Shown here piece by piece: positions 14,430-21,072 of a stretch of 21,072 nucleotides of DNA (position 1 is its first letter; each line of letters starts with the position of its first letter). Below the pieces are notes generated by a model. That model ran no database searches. It was not told the DNA's origin and was given only the letters and a program-made list of their open reading frames with translations. Location of the stretch: NCBI GenBank assembly GCA_023436145.1, contig JAEZKP010000080.1, forward strand, positions 1-21,072, given 5' to 3'. The position numbers and the translations under genes were made by a program. The stretch is from Fibrobacterota bacterium (GTDB taxonomy: Bacteria; Fibrobacterota; Chitinivibrionia; Chitinivibrionales; Chitinispirillaceae).

Positions 14430-15272
14430 ATGAAACCTTTATTTGACTATACTGATTACAGAATCTATCTGAAAGAATTGATCTCTGATCGTCATGAAAA
14501 GGGATTGCCTGCATCCAACCGCTGGTTTGCTCAGAAAATGGGAATAAATTCCAATGCCTGGTTGACTTATGTTCTTCAGGGAAAGAGAAACCTTAATAAG
14601 GGCAATATTGAGAAGCTGATTTTACTGTTAAAGCTCAAACCTGCTGAGGGAAGATTTTTTAGTGCACTGGTCCAGTTTAATCAGGCAAAGACCATAAATG
14701 AACGGAATTTATACTACCAGGAGATGGAGATGGCCCGTAAGAGCGGGGCAACCAGAACCTTGACATCAGATCAATATGAGTATTACTCAGTATGGTATCA
14801 TTCTGCTATTCGCTCAATCATTGACATGTATCCTGATCATGAAGACTATGAAGAACTCGGTTCGTTACTCACTCCTCCTATAACTGCATCAGAGGCAAAA
14901 AAATCAGTTGCTTTGCTTGAAAGGTTAGGACTGATTGTTAAAGATGATTCCGGCAGATATAAGATTGTAAATAAGATTATAACCAGTGGACCGCACGAAA
15001 AGGCACTTGCAATAGCCAATTTTCAGCGTGAAACGATGAAGCTTGCGCAGGAATCACTTGACCGGTATACAAAAGCTGATAGAGACATATCCACAATGAC
15101 ACTGGGTATTTCAGAAAATGCACTGGTAAAAATCCAATCACTTCTCCAGGAGACACGGTCAAAAATAGCTGAGATAGCCTCGAGTGATCTGAATTCAGAC
15201 CGTGTTTTCCATTTGAACATTCAGTTGTTCCCCTTCTCCAGACAACTACCGGTATCCAGGAATGGAGATTAA
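14430..15272 (+). CDS. TIGR02147 family protein, putative HTH regulator (copy 2)
   Basis: The 280-residue cytoplasmic protein opens with the family signature FDYTDYRIYL (5-14), has a helix-turn-helix-like region (about 32-72, WLTYVLQGKRNLNKGN), the block LTSDQYEYYSVWYHSA (111-126) and a winged-helix-like segment (about 148-182, ASEAKKSVALLERLGL). It ends with GISEN and SDRVFHLNIQLFP, matching copy 1 at 2761-3591 throughout. A TTG at 14406 would give eight more residues, but it lies in the U tract of the terminator, and the family begins right at the FDYTDY segment, so ATG 14430 is chosen. The ribosome site is weak. The stop is one base before the start of the lipoprotein gene. There is almost no space for its own promoter after the terminator, so readthrough or an upstream promoter is implied. 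Regulatory role is inferred. Confidence 0.85.
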   Translation: MKPLFDYTDYRIYLKELISDRHEKGLPASNRWFAQKMGINSNAWLTYVLQGKRNLNKGNIEKLILLLKLKPAEGRFFSALVQFNQAKTINERNLYYQEMEMARKSGATRTLTSDQYEYYSVWYHSAIRSIIDMYPDHEDYEELGSLLTPPITASEAKKSVALLERLGLIVKDDSGRYKIVNKIITSGPHEKALAIANFQRETMKLAQESLDRYTKADRDISTMTLGISENALVKIQSLLQETRSKIAEIASSDLNSDRVFHLNIQLFPFSRQLPVSRNGD

Positions 15273-15273
15273 A

Positions 15274-15909
15274 ATGCTGCGGGCGATATTTTATTCTGTT
15301 CTGTTTATAATGCTGATTGTAACTGCCTGCGGTACATCCCTGACTGGGAATTCATCAGAAACAAATAACGGAATCACCGTAGTGGCTCAAAGCGGAACTA
15401 TCAGTGGAAAAGCCCCCCCGTATTCTTCAGTGTTTCTTTACAGCAATACATATAATCCATTTAACGGATTACCGGGTGATTCGGTTATAACCGGTGAATC
15501 GGGTGAGTTTAAGTTTGTCATTCAAGCAGGAAACTACAATCTTTTCTGCTACAGTAACGGTAATCTGGGGGCATTTATTCGGATATCATCCAGAACTATT
15601 ACGGATACCGGATTTGTGAATGTCAATGATATTATTCATGATACATTATTACCAACCGGAAAGCTTCAGGGATACTCACCTTACAAAAATACGAACGGGT
15701 ATACATCATATCTCTATATAGTAGGAAGTTCGTTTATAGTTGCTGCCGACAGCAGCGGTTATTTTTTGCTGGAAGGTATTCCGGCTGGTATGTACACCAT
15801 AAAAAGATATTCCTTCGTGCAAGATTATTTGCAAACACCTGAAATTGTAAAAGATGAATTTACAACTACAATTAAAATTCTTCCTGGGGAAACTGTTACT
15901 TTGGACTGA
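15274..15909 (+). CDS. Small lipoprotein partner of TIGR02147 copy 2
   Basis: The 211-residue product has a lipoprotein signal peptide with a good lipobox, VTAC (16-19, Cys19), so it should be membrane-anchored and exported. Residues about 36-130 form a carboxypeptidase-regulatory-like sandwich (GDSVITGESGEFKF at 68-81, AGNYNL 85-90) and residues about 140-185 a second segment (YLYIVGSSF, GYFLLEGIPAGMYTI). The same two segments, in the same order and near the same residue numbers, start the 555-residue protein encoded at 1097-2764. An ATG at 15262 is also open, but GGAG at 15264-15267 is the ribosome site for ATG 15274, one base after the upstream stop, so translation is coupled. It lacks the DUF2341/LamG part. 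Function unknown; a surface-exposed partner or target of the regulator is inferred. Confidence 0.8.
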   Translation: MLRAIFYSVLFIMLIVTACGTSLTGNSSETNNGITVVAQSGTISGKAPPYSSVFLYSNTYNPFNGLPGDSVITGESGEFKFVIQAGNYNLFCYSNGNLGAFIRISSRTITDTGFVNVNDIIHDTLLPTGKLQGYSPYKNTNGYTSYLYIVGSSFIVAADSSGYFLLEGIPAGMYTIKRYSFVQDYLQTPEIVKDEFTTTIKILPGETVTLD

Positions 15910-16169
15910 TGTTTCAAAGAATTGAACCCCATAGGGGTTATTCAGGATGATAGTGCTTAGTCAGTCCTTTCAAGCATAAAAAGCATGAATGATCCTTTTC
16001 ATTTTTCTACAGATACTATTTTATATTCCTGATGGTTCCCGGTCTAAAGCTGCGGTTTAATTTTATAAATAATGGAAAAAGAAATGAAAAAAGATTTTCT
16101 AAAAATTAACTGAGAAGCTTAAAGGATCGGTTGCTTTTGATAGCATGTTATAACAATACAGGAGGGGAA

Positions 16170-16610
16170 ATGGTTGATAGGAGTGAATTGGCTGTAAGTA
16201 AATTTTCGGAAGGATTTAACTGTGCACAATCGGTACTTTTTGCATTCAGCGATATATTGAATATTGATAAAGAACTGGCTTTAAAGCTAACATGCGGTTT
16301 TGGGGCAGGTATGGGAAGAATGCAGGAAGTTTGTGGAGCAGTGAGTGGTGGAATTACGGCTTTAGGGTTTAAATACGGGAAGGGACAAAATGATGGCTCC
16401 GATGCAACCGAAACGACTTACAGAAAAGTCGCAGAATTGATGGCTTCATTTGAAAATGAGAAGGGATCATATATCTGCAAAAAGCTTCTGAGTGGATGCG
16501 AGCTGAAAACCGACGAAGGACAAAGGGCTTTCAAAGAAAATGATATGAAAAAGAGGATATGTGAGCCGTGTGTAAAATCAGTGGTGAAGATAGTGGAGAG
16601 ACTGCTGTAG
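16170..16610 (+). CDS. C_GCAxxG_C_C family protein
   Basis: The 146-residue cytoplasmic protein belongs to the C_GCAxxG_C_C (TIGR01909) family, whose spaced cysteines suggest a redox or metal/cofactor role that is not well defined. Seen here are NCAQ (17-20), TCGFGAGMGR (41-50), CGAVSGG (55-61), then Cys103, Cys110 and CEPC (131-134), the full family pattern at typical length. An upstream in-frame TTG (16131) is open, but AGGAGGGG ends two bases before ATG 16170, which fixes the start. It stands alone, 260 bp after the lipoprotein gene, and has no evident link to the polysaccharide genes. Confidence 0.85.
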   Translation: MVDRSELAVSKFSEGFNCAQSVLFAFSDILNIDKELALKLTCGFGAGMGRMQEVCGAVSGGITALGFKYGKGQNDGSDATETTYRKVAELMASFENEKGSYICKKLLSGCELKTDEGQRAFKENDMKKRICEPCVKSVVKIVERLL

Positions 16611-16743
16611 AAGCTATAATGGGGGGCATGTCTGAATAGAGGAAAAGAGGATTGGATAGCCGCAGTCGGGTGAAAACGGCGTAACTGGCTAAAAAACAGT
16701 GGATTAGGATGAGGAGATTGGGGCCCGGAGGGATGTTTAGGAT

Positions 16744-16800
16744 GGGGACGGAGGAACCTTTGTGACAGAAATATTGGGATAGATTGTTTCCCCCGTCCCC
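16744..16800. repeat. GGGGACGG / CCGTCCCC inverted repeat in a G-rich spacer
   Basis: GGGGACGG (16744-16751) and CCGTCCCC (16793-16800) are perfectly complementary, separated by 41 bp. They lie in an unusually G-rich spacer (16611-16887) with no gene, next to a decayed nuclease gene. GGGGAC-type ends with a short interior suggest a small non-autonomous mobile repeat, but no second copy or target duplication is visible here. Confidence 0.4.
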
Positions 16801-16887
16801 CTGGGCAGATGATTAAATGTCAAAGGCTGATAAACGGAAGCAACAAATTAGGTGGAAACAGAGCTAAACCGGGTGATTTGTTTAAAT

Positions 16888-17755
16888 ATGGAACGAAAAC
16901 GACTGCAGACTCCCCATGATCGATTTTTCAAGGCAATGTTCAGCAAAGTGCCGGTAATTAGTAACTTTATAAATGAGTACCTTTTTTCAGGAGTCAGGCT
17001 GGCATTTGATGATAGCATCCCCTGGACTATAAAATGATAGTGTTGATGGTTTTTTAAACGAGTTTCGCTCAGATATTGTTTATAGACTGTTCGAAAAAAC
17101 AAAATCGCATTTCATTTATCTTCTGTTGGAGCATAAAAGTTTTCCGGACAGAAAGACTGTAATCCAGCTTAAACACTACATTAATTCTATTGAAAACGAT
17201 ATTACTGATTCTGAGAAATATGAAGGTCCGATACCAGTAGTGATTTATCATGGCAGGCGAAAATGGAATATCCCTCTGAAACTGAATCTGGATGAAGCTG
17301 GATCTGCCTTGAATCGGCATTTTTCCATTTTGGAATAGATCCTTGTTGATATTTCCCATACTCCTGATGATCGGATCGTTGGCTCGCCACAGCTTCGTAT
17401 GACATTAATGGCTCTCAAATACGTTAAAACCAGATTATTAATCAAAAAGATCGATTCGATACTCGTAATTATTAAAGAGATGATAGATGAGCCAGATTTT
17501 AAGGATGAGGTTCTGGAGAAGGTAAAAAGATCAATAATTATCGGAGATGATAAAATGTCAAAGATCAAGGAATATTTTAAAGAGGAAGGACGCAAAGAGG
17601 GGGTCAAACAAGGGATTGAACAGGGAATCAAGGTCAGAAATGAACAGATCGCTATTAATATGTTAAGAAAGGGTGAGCCAGGCGAAAAGGTTGCGCTTTA
17701 CACTGGATTGCCAGCAGAAAGAATTGCATTACTTCGCAAGCAACTATTGAAATAA
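16888..17755 (+). pseudogene. Rpn/YhgA-like PD-(D/E)XK nuclease pseudogene
   Basis: The pieces fit a recombination-promoting nuclease (Rpn, YhgA-like) protein in order: the N-terminus LQTPHDRFFKAMF (frame of 16888), the catalytic segment FRSDIVYRLF then YLLLEHKS (Glu-x-Lys of the PD-(D/E)XK core), PVVIYHGRRKWNIPL, and a C-terminal charged tail with KEEGRKEGVKQGIEQG. Two lesions break it: a frameshift in the A run near 17030-17034 (stop TGA at 17035), and an in-frame TAG at 17336-17338, after which the same frame continues (ILVDISHTPDDR, RMTLMALKYV) to 17755. Rpn proteins are linked to transposition-like DNA cleavage and phage defence. No intact frame remains, so it should be inactive. Confidence 0.8.
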
Positions 17756-17862
17756 GTTTTACAAAAAATATTAAGAGTTAATTCTCTCCTGTTCTGGAAG
17801 CACAGTGTATTCTCTAATTTTTAACGAATCGCATCCAAAAAGGGAATGAGAGTACTGAAACT

Positions 17863-19389
17863 CTATTTCACTTCAAACTTGCGATTTCCCGGAACTCCGA
17901 CTTGCAAGTAACTATAAACTCCGTTTGTAACCTTTCCCTTCTCCCAAACCGGTTCGTAATAAAAGTTAAGAGAGATCCAGGAGAAGGGGGTATATTCTGC
18001 AGCCAGGATTGCAGAAACAATCTTTCTACTGTTTTGTGGCCAATAAGGTGCATGGTCCAGATCCGGTCTTCCATCAGCGTACCAGTCATCCTCTATTTTA
18101 CCGTTTCCTTTGATCCAGTAGTTCAGTTCGGTTCTACCCTTAATATTATAAGGTAAATTAAATGCGGCATGGATGGTAAAAAGGTCCATATCATTACCCC
18201 AGGGCCATCCTAGTGATTCTCCCCAGTGGGAGTGGCGGCTGAGAACTTTATCATGAGAGTAAACATATTTTGAAACATGCGTATATTCAAGCCCAGTCTG
18301 GATTAAAGGACCTTTGCCATAATAAGCGGTTCCCAGTTGAAACGCGTATTTATTGGGATTTCCGGCATCTTCAAATATGGTTATGTCATCATTTAGAAAT
18401 TCGCCATAAAAACGGAACCTTTTAATGAGTACGTTGAAATCCATTCCTCCTAGAAGGTTGGAATTATTGGTACCGCTGGCTTCATTGGAGAGGTAGTAGA
18501 CCTGTAACGGATTGGCGAAACGGATTAGTTCGTTGCTTCCGAAAAAATCTACAAGTTCATAAAATCCTATCTGTAGATGTTTCCCTATTCTTAGATCCAG
18601 ACGTTGCCCTGCCCCATAGCGAGGGAGATTGGTTTTAAGATCGGTTTTGGTTGATTTAACCTTGGTTGCGTCACTAAATATTAGCTCTTTACTATAATAG
18701 GATTCATCATCATAACCGCATAAAATGGCAGTTGCCTGAATGATAGAACCGAAATTGAGATTCAGATTGTAGAAATAAAAAGGGGAGTAGGCGGTTCCTG
18801 AAAGACCGAGAGTGCCTTTGTAGCCCGGGCCCCAGCGAAGTTTCATCTTACCTGAAGAGATTGTCAGGAATTTGATTTGTGACTGAAGGTAGGCTTCGGG
18901 AAGATTGAAACGGAAATCGATCGCACCTTCGATGGGTTTGTGGTGATCTTTCTTGATGAAGCGCTCAAATTTGATGTCCTGAGTAAGAAAACTGAATCGA
19001 TCCTGAGTAGTATAGGCATCGGCAGAGATAAATGCGCTTATTATTGGAGAATTATAAGTGACATTTCCTGAAATGGCTCCGAAGAGATTATAGTCTTTGA
19101 ACTGCTCGTATCTCAGGATGGCAGCCAGATTAATACCCAGAGATTGTTCTTTAGTGAGGAGTTCGAGGTTGAAGTGATCTGATGGAGATGTTTTAAAATT
19201 AGAATACCATAAGACCTTTTGGGAATCACTTAGAGACTTATTTATCTCCATAAGCGTTTGATAGGAGAGCTCGAAACGGTTGAATTTTGAGAATGGGGGA
19301 GTTGCTATTATCTCTAAATTGAGGAAAAAAACGGCAGAAAGACAGATCAGTGGTCTTGTTTTTCGGTAAAAAGAGCAGGCACGAATCAA
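17863..19389 (-). CDS. Wzi-like capsule-assembly outer-membrane beta-barrel protein
   Basis: The 508-residue product resembles the capsule assembly protein Wzi family, outer-membrane barrels that help hold or organise surface polysaccharide. Alternating beta strands run throughout, and the conserved core is present (LRWGPGYKGTLGLSG, then SPFYF; later ESLGWPWGNDMDLF). TTG at 19389 is chosen: GGAGA ends four bases before it, and the product then starts with a standard signal peptide (IRACSFYRKTRPLICLSAV, cleavage near EIIA-TPP). A longer frame from TTG 19437 also has a ribosome-like AAGG but would place an extra hydrophobic segment before the signal. The 3' end faces the nuclease pseudogene, with no clear terminator in the 107-bp gap. 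An acyltransferase gene lies 309 bp upstream, which fits a surface-polysaccharide locus. Confidence 0.75.
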   Translation of the reverse strand: MIRACSFYRKTRPLICLSAVFFLNLEIIATPPFSKFNRFELSYQTLMEINKSLSDSQKVLWYSNFKTSPSDHFNLELLTKEQSLGINLAAILRYEQFKDYNLFGAISGNVTYNSPIISAFISADAYTTQDRFSFLTQDIKFERFIKKDHHKPIEGAIDFRFNLPEAYLQSQIKFLTISSGKMKLRWGPGYKGTLGLSGTAYSPFYFYNLNLNFGSIIQATAILCGYDDESYYSKELIFSDATKVKSTKTDLKTNLPRYGAGQRLDLRIGKHLQIGFYELVDFFGSNELIRFANPLQVYYLSNEASGTNNSNLLGGMDFNVLIKRFRFYGEFLNDDITIFEDAGNPNKYAFQLGTAYYGKGPLIQTGLEYTHVSKYVYSHDKVLSRHSHWGESLGWPWGNDMDLFTIHAAFNLPYNIKGRTELNYWIKGNGKIEDDWYADGRPDLDHAPYWPQNSRKIVSAILAAEYTPFSWISLNFYYEPVWEKGKVTNGVYSYLQVGVPGNRKFEVK

Positions 19390-19426
19390 GTTGTCTCCAA
19401 TCAAAAAGAGAATTACTGTTTTTAAA

Positions 19427-19642
19427 TTAAGAATCAAAATACCTTCCGGTTTTTTTGCTCCACCGGTATTCTATAAGATCATTTTTTTTCAGCTTCGAAA
19501 TCCAGCGTTTAAATGTTTTTTTTTGGAAGAAAGAAGGATTTCTACCATTTCTAGGTACAGGTTCTAAATGATGGCATGGAGTGTTTTTATTCATTTCAGC
19601 AATTAAAATCAATTTTAAAGTTTGTTTCTTGTCAAATCGCAC
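19427..19642 (-). CDS. Hypothetical 71-residue protein, possibly a winged-helix remnant
   Basis: A 71-codon frame with GTG start ends 37 bp before the chosen Wzi-like start. Its second half (FKRWISKLKKNDLIEYRW, then TGRYF) looks like the recognition helix and wing of a winged-helix DNA-binding domain. No ribosome site is visible before GTG 19642 or before the internal ATG, and the N-terminal half matches nothing I know. It may be a real small protein, the 3' remnant of a larger regulator, or chance. The 255-bp gap from 19443 to 19697 holds nothing else recognisable. Confidence 0.25.
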   Translation of the reverse strand: MRFDKKQTLKLILIAEMNKNTPCHHLEPVPRNGRNPSFFQKKTFKRWISKLKKNDLIEYRWSKKTGRYFDS

Positions 19643-19697
19643 AACAGTTTAAACGGTCTGCTAATTGTTATTTATCACTTAAAAATGTTGGTCAATA

Positions 19698-20717
19698 TTA
19701 TTGTCCTAAATATTTTACAGCTTTCGCTTTGTTTATTCTTCTTGCAATTAGTGCAAATAATATGCAACAACTTAAAGTTAAGGCAATCAGAATAAATTGA
19801 TAAAGTAATGCTCTCTCTTTAAGAATGGGCAATGTCTTAAGTATTAGAGAATTTATTCTGTCCATAAAAAACATATGAGAAAGATAAATCCCAAATGATA
19901 TTTCTCCAATACAGACTACATACTTTGCTTTTATACATTTTTTATCAGAATTTTTAAAAGCTAATAAAATTATAAACACTGAATATACAAATGAACTAAT
20001 TTTTAAAGCTGTAACACTTTCTACAATATCATGAAATTTATAGTATAAAATATACGTTTCAATTAAAGAAAAGGCTAACCCAGAAATAAGCAAAAAAATC
20101 AACACACTATTGCTCAACTTGATTACATTATTTCTCAAGTAAATTCCAAGCACAAAGAAAATCAGCCAACTCGGTGCTGAACTAGTCACAAAAAGCGGCA
20201 ATCTAATTTCCGTATAATATCTAAAATAAAAAACCAGGAAACAACAGAGCCCACTGATACAAGCAGATACAGTTAAACCATTGACTGTTGCTAATTTTTG
20301 CAATATTGGTAATAGAAAATAATACTCAATTATCAGTATTATGAAATAGAATGGTATTATTGGTGAAAAGGTAAAAAGACGATATGCCAAATTTGAGAAA
20401 GATATTCCTCTTAAATAATCTATCCCAAGATATACTATGCACCATAGTAAATAAGGTATTAATACTCTTTGTACCTGCTTACTGACAAATTTCAAATAGG
20501 ATTCAATAGTATTAGTTTCTATATTTGCAAGAAAGAAACCAGAAATAGTTAAGAACAATGGGACAGAAAAATTTAACACCTGCCTCCAAATCACTGTGAA
20601 GTTAAAATAAAAACTGGTATCATTAATAGTATATCCAATCCAAGTTGAATGTATTGCAACTACTCCAATTATTGCTAATCCTCTTAGCAAGTCATAATAA
20701 GACATTCTTTCTTTCAT
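19698..20717 (-). CDS. Acyltransferase-3 family membrane protein
   Basis: The 339-residue protein is an integral membrane acyltransferase (acyltransferase-3 family), which typically transfers acetyl or other acyl groups to surface polysaccharides. It starts YYDLLRGLAIIGVVAIHST, with Arg and His of the expected family motifs, followed by about ten hydrophobic segments; FSVPLFLTISGFF and ISFGIYLSHMFF are typical. Length is normal for the family. ATG 20717 is used, though ATG 20705, preceded by AAAGAAAG, is possible. The gene is markedly AT-rich compared with the carbohydrate-active genes to its left and sits beside an IS3-family end, so lateral acquisition is likely. With the Wzi-like gene it suggests exopolysaccharide or capsule modification. 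Confidence 0.85.
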   Translation of the reverse strand: MKERMSYYDLLRGLAIIGVVAIHSTWIGYTINDTSFYFNFTVIWRQVLNFSVPLFLTISGFFLANIETNTIESYLKFVSKQVQRVLIPYLLWCIVYLGIDYLRGISFSNLAYRLFTFSPIIPFYFIILIIEYYFLLPILQKLATVNGLTVSACISGLCCFLVFYFRYYTEIRLPLFVTSSAPSWLIFFVLGIYLRNNVIKLSNSVLIFLLISGLAFSLIETYILYYKFHDIVESVTALKISSFVYSVFIILLAFKNSDKKCIKAKYVVCIGEISFGIYLSHMFFMDRINSLILKTLPILKERALLYQFILIALTLSCCILFALIARRINKAKAVKYLGQ

Positions 20718-20947
20718 ATTATAGTTTTCATCTCTGTGAACCGGATTATATAAGATAATTGTTTATGTGTATTCAAACACGATACCTTAATACGTTTTCC
20801 AGTGGTATTTTTGTTTATCAACCGATAGTAATAGAGTATACGAACAAAATCACCGAAAACGCGTAGCGCGCAGGAATCGAAGATAATATCATTTTTTGAT
20901 AAGTCCCGTTTCAAGTCACCATTATTGTGACCACATTTAGCTAGCCC

Positions 20948-20972
20948 TGATCTAGGGAAGGTTTCGTGGACA
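20948..20972. repeat. Predicted terminal inverted repeat of the IS3-family element
   Basis: On the plus strand this 25-bp segment begins TGATCTAGGG and ends GTGGACA; the TG terminus and the TGTCCA inner end on the other strand follow the pattern of IS3-family ends. A further inverted repeat (TTTCGTGG at 20962-20969, CCACGAAA at 20982-20989) overlaps it, a possible transposase-binding or transcription-blocking hairpin. Confidence 0.45.
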
Positions 20973-21000
20973 CGAGTTAAGCCACGAAAAATTGACATTT

Positions 21001-21072
21001 TTATAACCTTTTTTCGAACTCTTCAGGACTCAGATAGCCAATACTCGAATGCAGCCTCTCAGTATTGTAAAA
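21001..21072 (-). CDS. IS3-family transposase OrfB, C-terminal end (partial)
   Basis: Only the last 23 codons and the TAA stop are inside the window. They read FYNTERLHSSIGYLSP and then EEFEKRL, the characteristic C-terminus of IS3-family integrase-core (DDE) transposases, where the glutamate of the DDE triad lies some residues upstream, outside the window. The frame is open to the window edge. Whether the rest of the gene is intact cannot be judged. Confidence 0.85.
   Translation of the reverse strand, partial: FYNTERLHSSIGYLSPEEFEKRL

Larger units (their letters stand above)
20948..21072 (-). mobile_element. IS3-family element, right end (partial)
   Basis: The transposase gene end at 21001-21072 is followed on its strand by about 28 nt of non-coding sequence and then a segment shaped like an IS3-family terminal repeat (20972-20948), starting TGTCCACG and finishing GATCA. 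The element would thus end at about 20948 and extend leftward-to-rightward beyond the window edge. The other end and the target duplication are not visible. Confidence 0.6.

Noticed and set aside
15925..15939. Short hairpin AACCCC-ATA-GGGGTT after the lipoprotein gene as a terminator
   Set aside because: Only a 6-bp stem with a 3-nt loop and no T tract on either side.
20714..20998. 94-residue open frame as a real gene
   Set aside because: Its start lies inside the IS element, it has no recognisable domain or good ribosome site, and it crosses the predicted IS boundary; it is treated only as a curiosity in the findings.
1..21072. CRISPR arrays, tRNA or rRNA genes, integrons
   Set aside because: No regularly spaced direct repeats, cloverleaf or conserved rRNA segments were found on either strand by eye.

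Overview
The window looks like a chromosomal segment of a plant-polysaccharide-degrading bacterium of the Fibrobacterota (Fibrobacter / Chitinispirillum-like). The reasons are two TIGR02147-family regulators (a family first defined in Fibrobacter succinogenes), many exported multidomain carbohydrate-active proteins ending in a beta-sandwich tail like type IX secretion sorting domains, and carboxypeptidase-regulatory-like beta-sandwich modules on several surface proteins. The phylum is inferred from gene content, not from a marker gene. No rRNA, tRNA or CRISPR array was seen.

Layout. (1) 1-3591, minus strand: a TIGR02147 regulator translationally coupled to a DUF2341/LamG surface protein, then a small exported SGNH esterase closed by a terminator. 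(2) 3592-6945, plus strand: a 370-bp divergent regulatory region, then a two-gene run of an SASA-type acetylesterase and a CE12-like rhamnogalacturonan acetylesterase. (3) 6958-10961, minus strand and convergent with (2): a GH74 xyloglucanase followed after 29 bp by an expansin-like protein. Together these form a hemicellulose/pectin module that would cleave xyloglucan, loosen cellulose-xyloglucan contacts and remove acetyl groups. (4) 11177-12240: a TPR plus gluzincin (peptidase MA-like) metallopeptidase broken by a one-base frameshift. (5) 12528-14345: an exported protein with three tandem copies of an unrecognised cysteine-paired domain, ended by a strong terminator. (6) 14430-15909: a second TIGR02147 regulator coupled to a small lipoprotein. 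(7) 16170-16610: a C_GCAxxG_C_C protein. (8) 16744-17755: an inverted repeat and a decayed Rpn/YhgA-like nuclease. (9) 17863-21072, minus strand: a Wzi-like outer-membrane barrel, an AT-rich acyltransferase-3, and the right end of an IS3-family element cut by the window edge.

The most interesting feature is the repeated two-gene cassette (2761-3591 with 1097-2764, and 14430-15272 with 15274-15909). Each pairs a TIGR02147 DNA-binding-like protein with an exported protein whose gene starts at or inside the regulator's stop. The two exported partners, though 555 and 211 residues long, share a clearly related N-terminal module. This suggests a recurring regulator / surface-protein unit whose role is not established.
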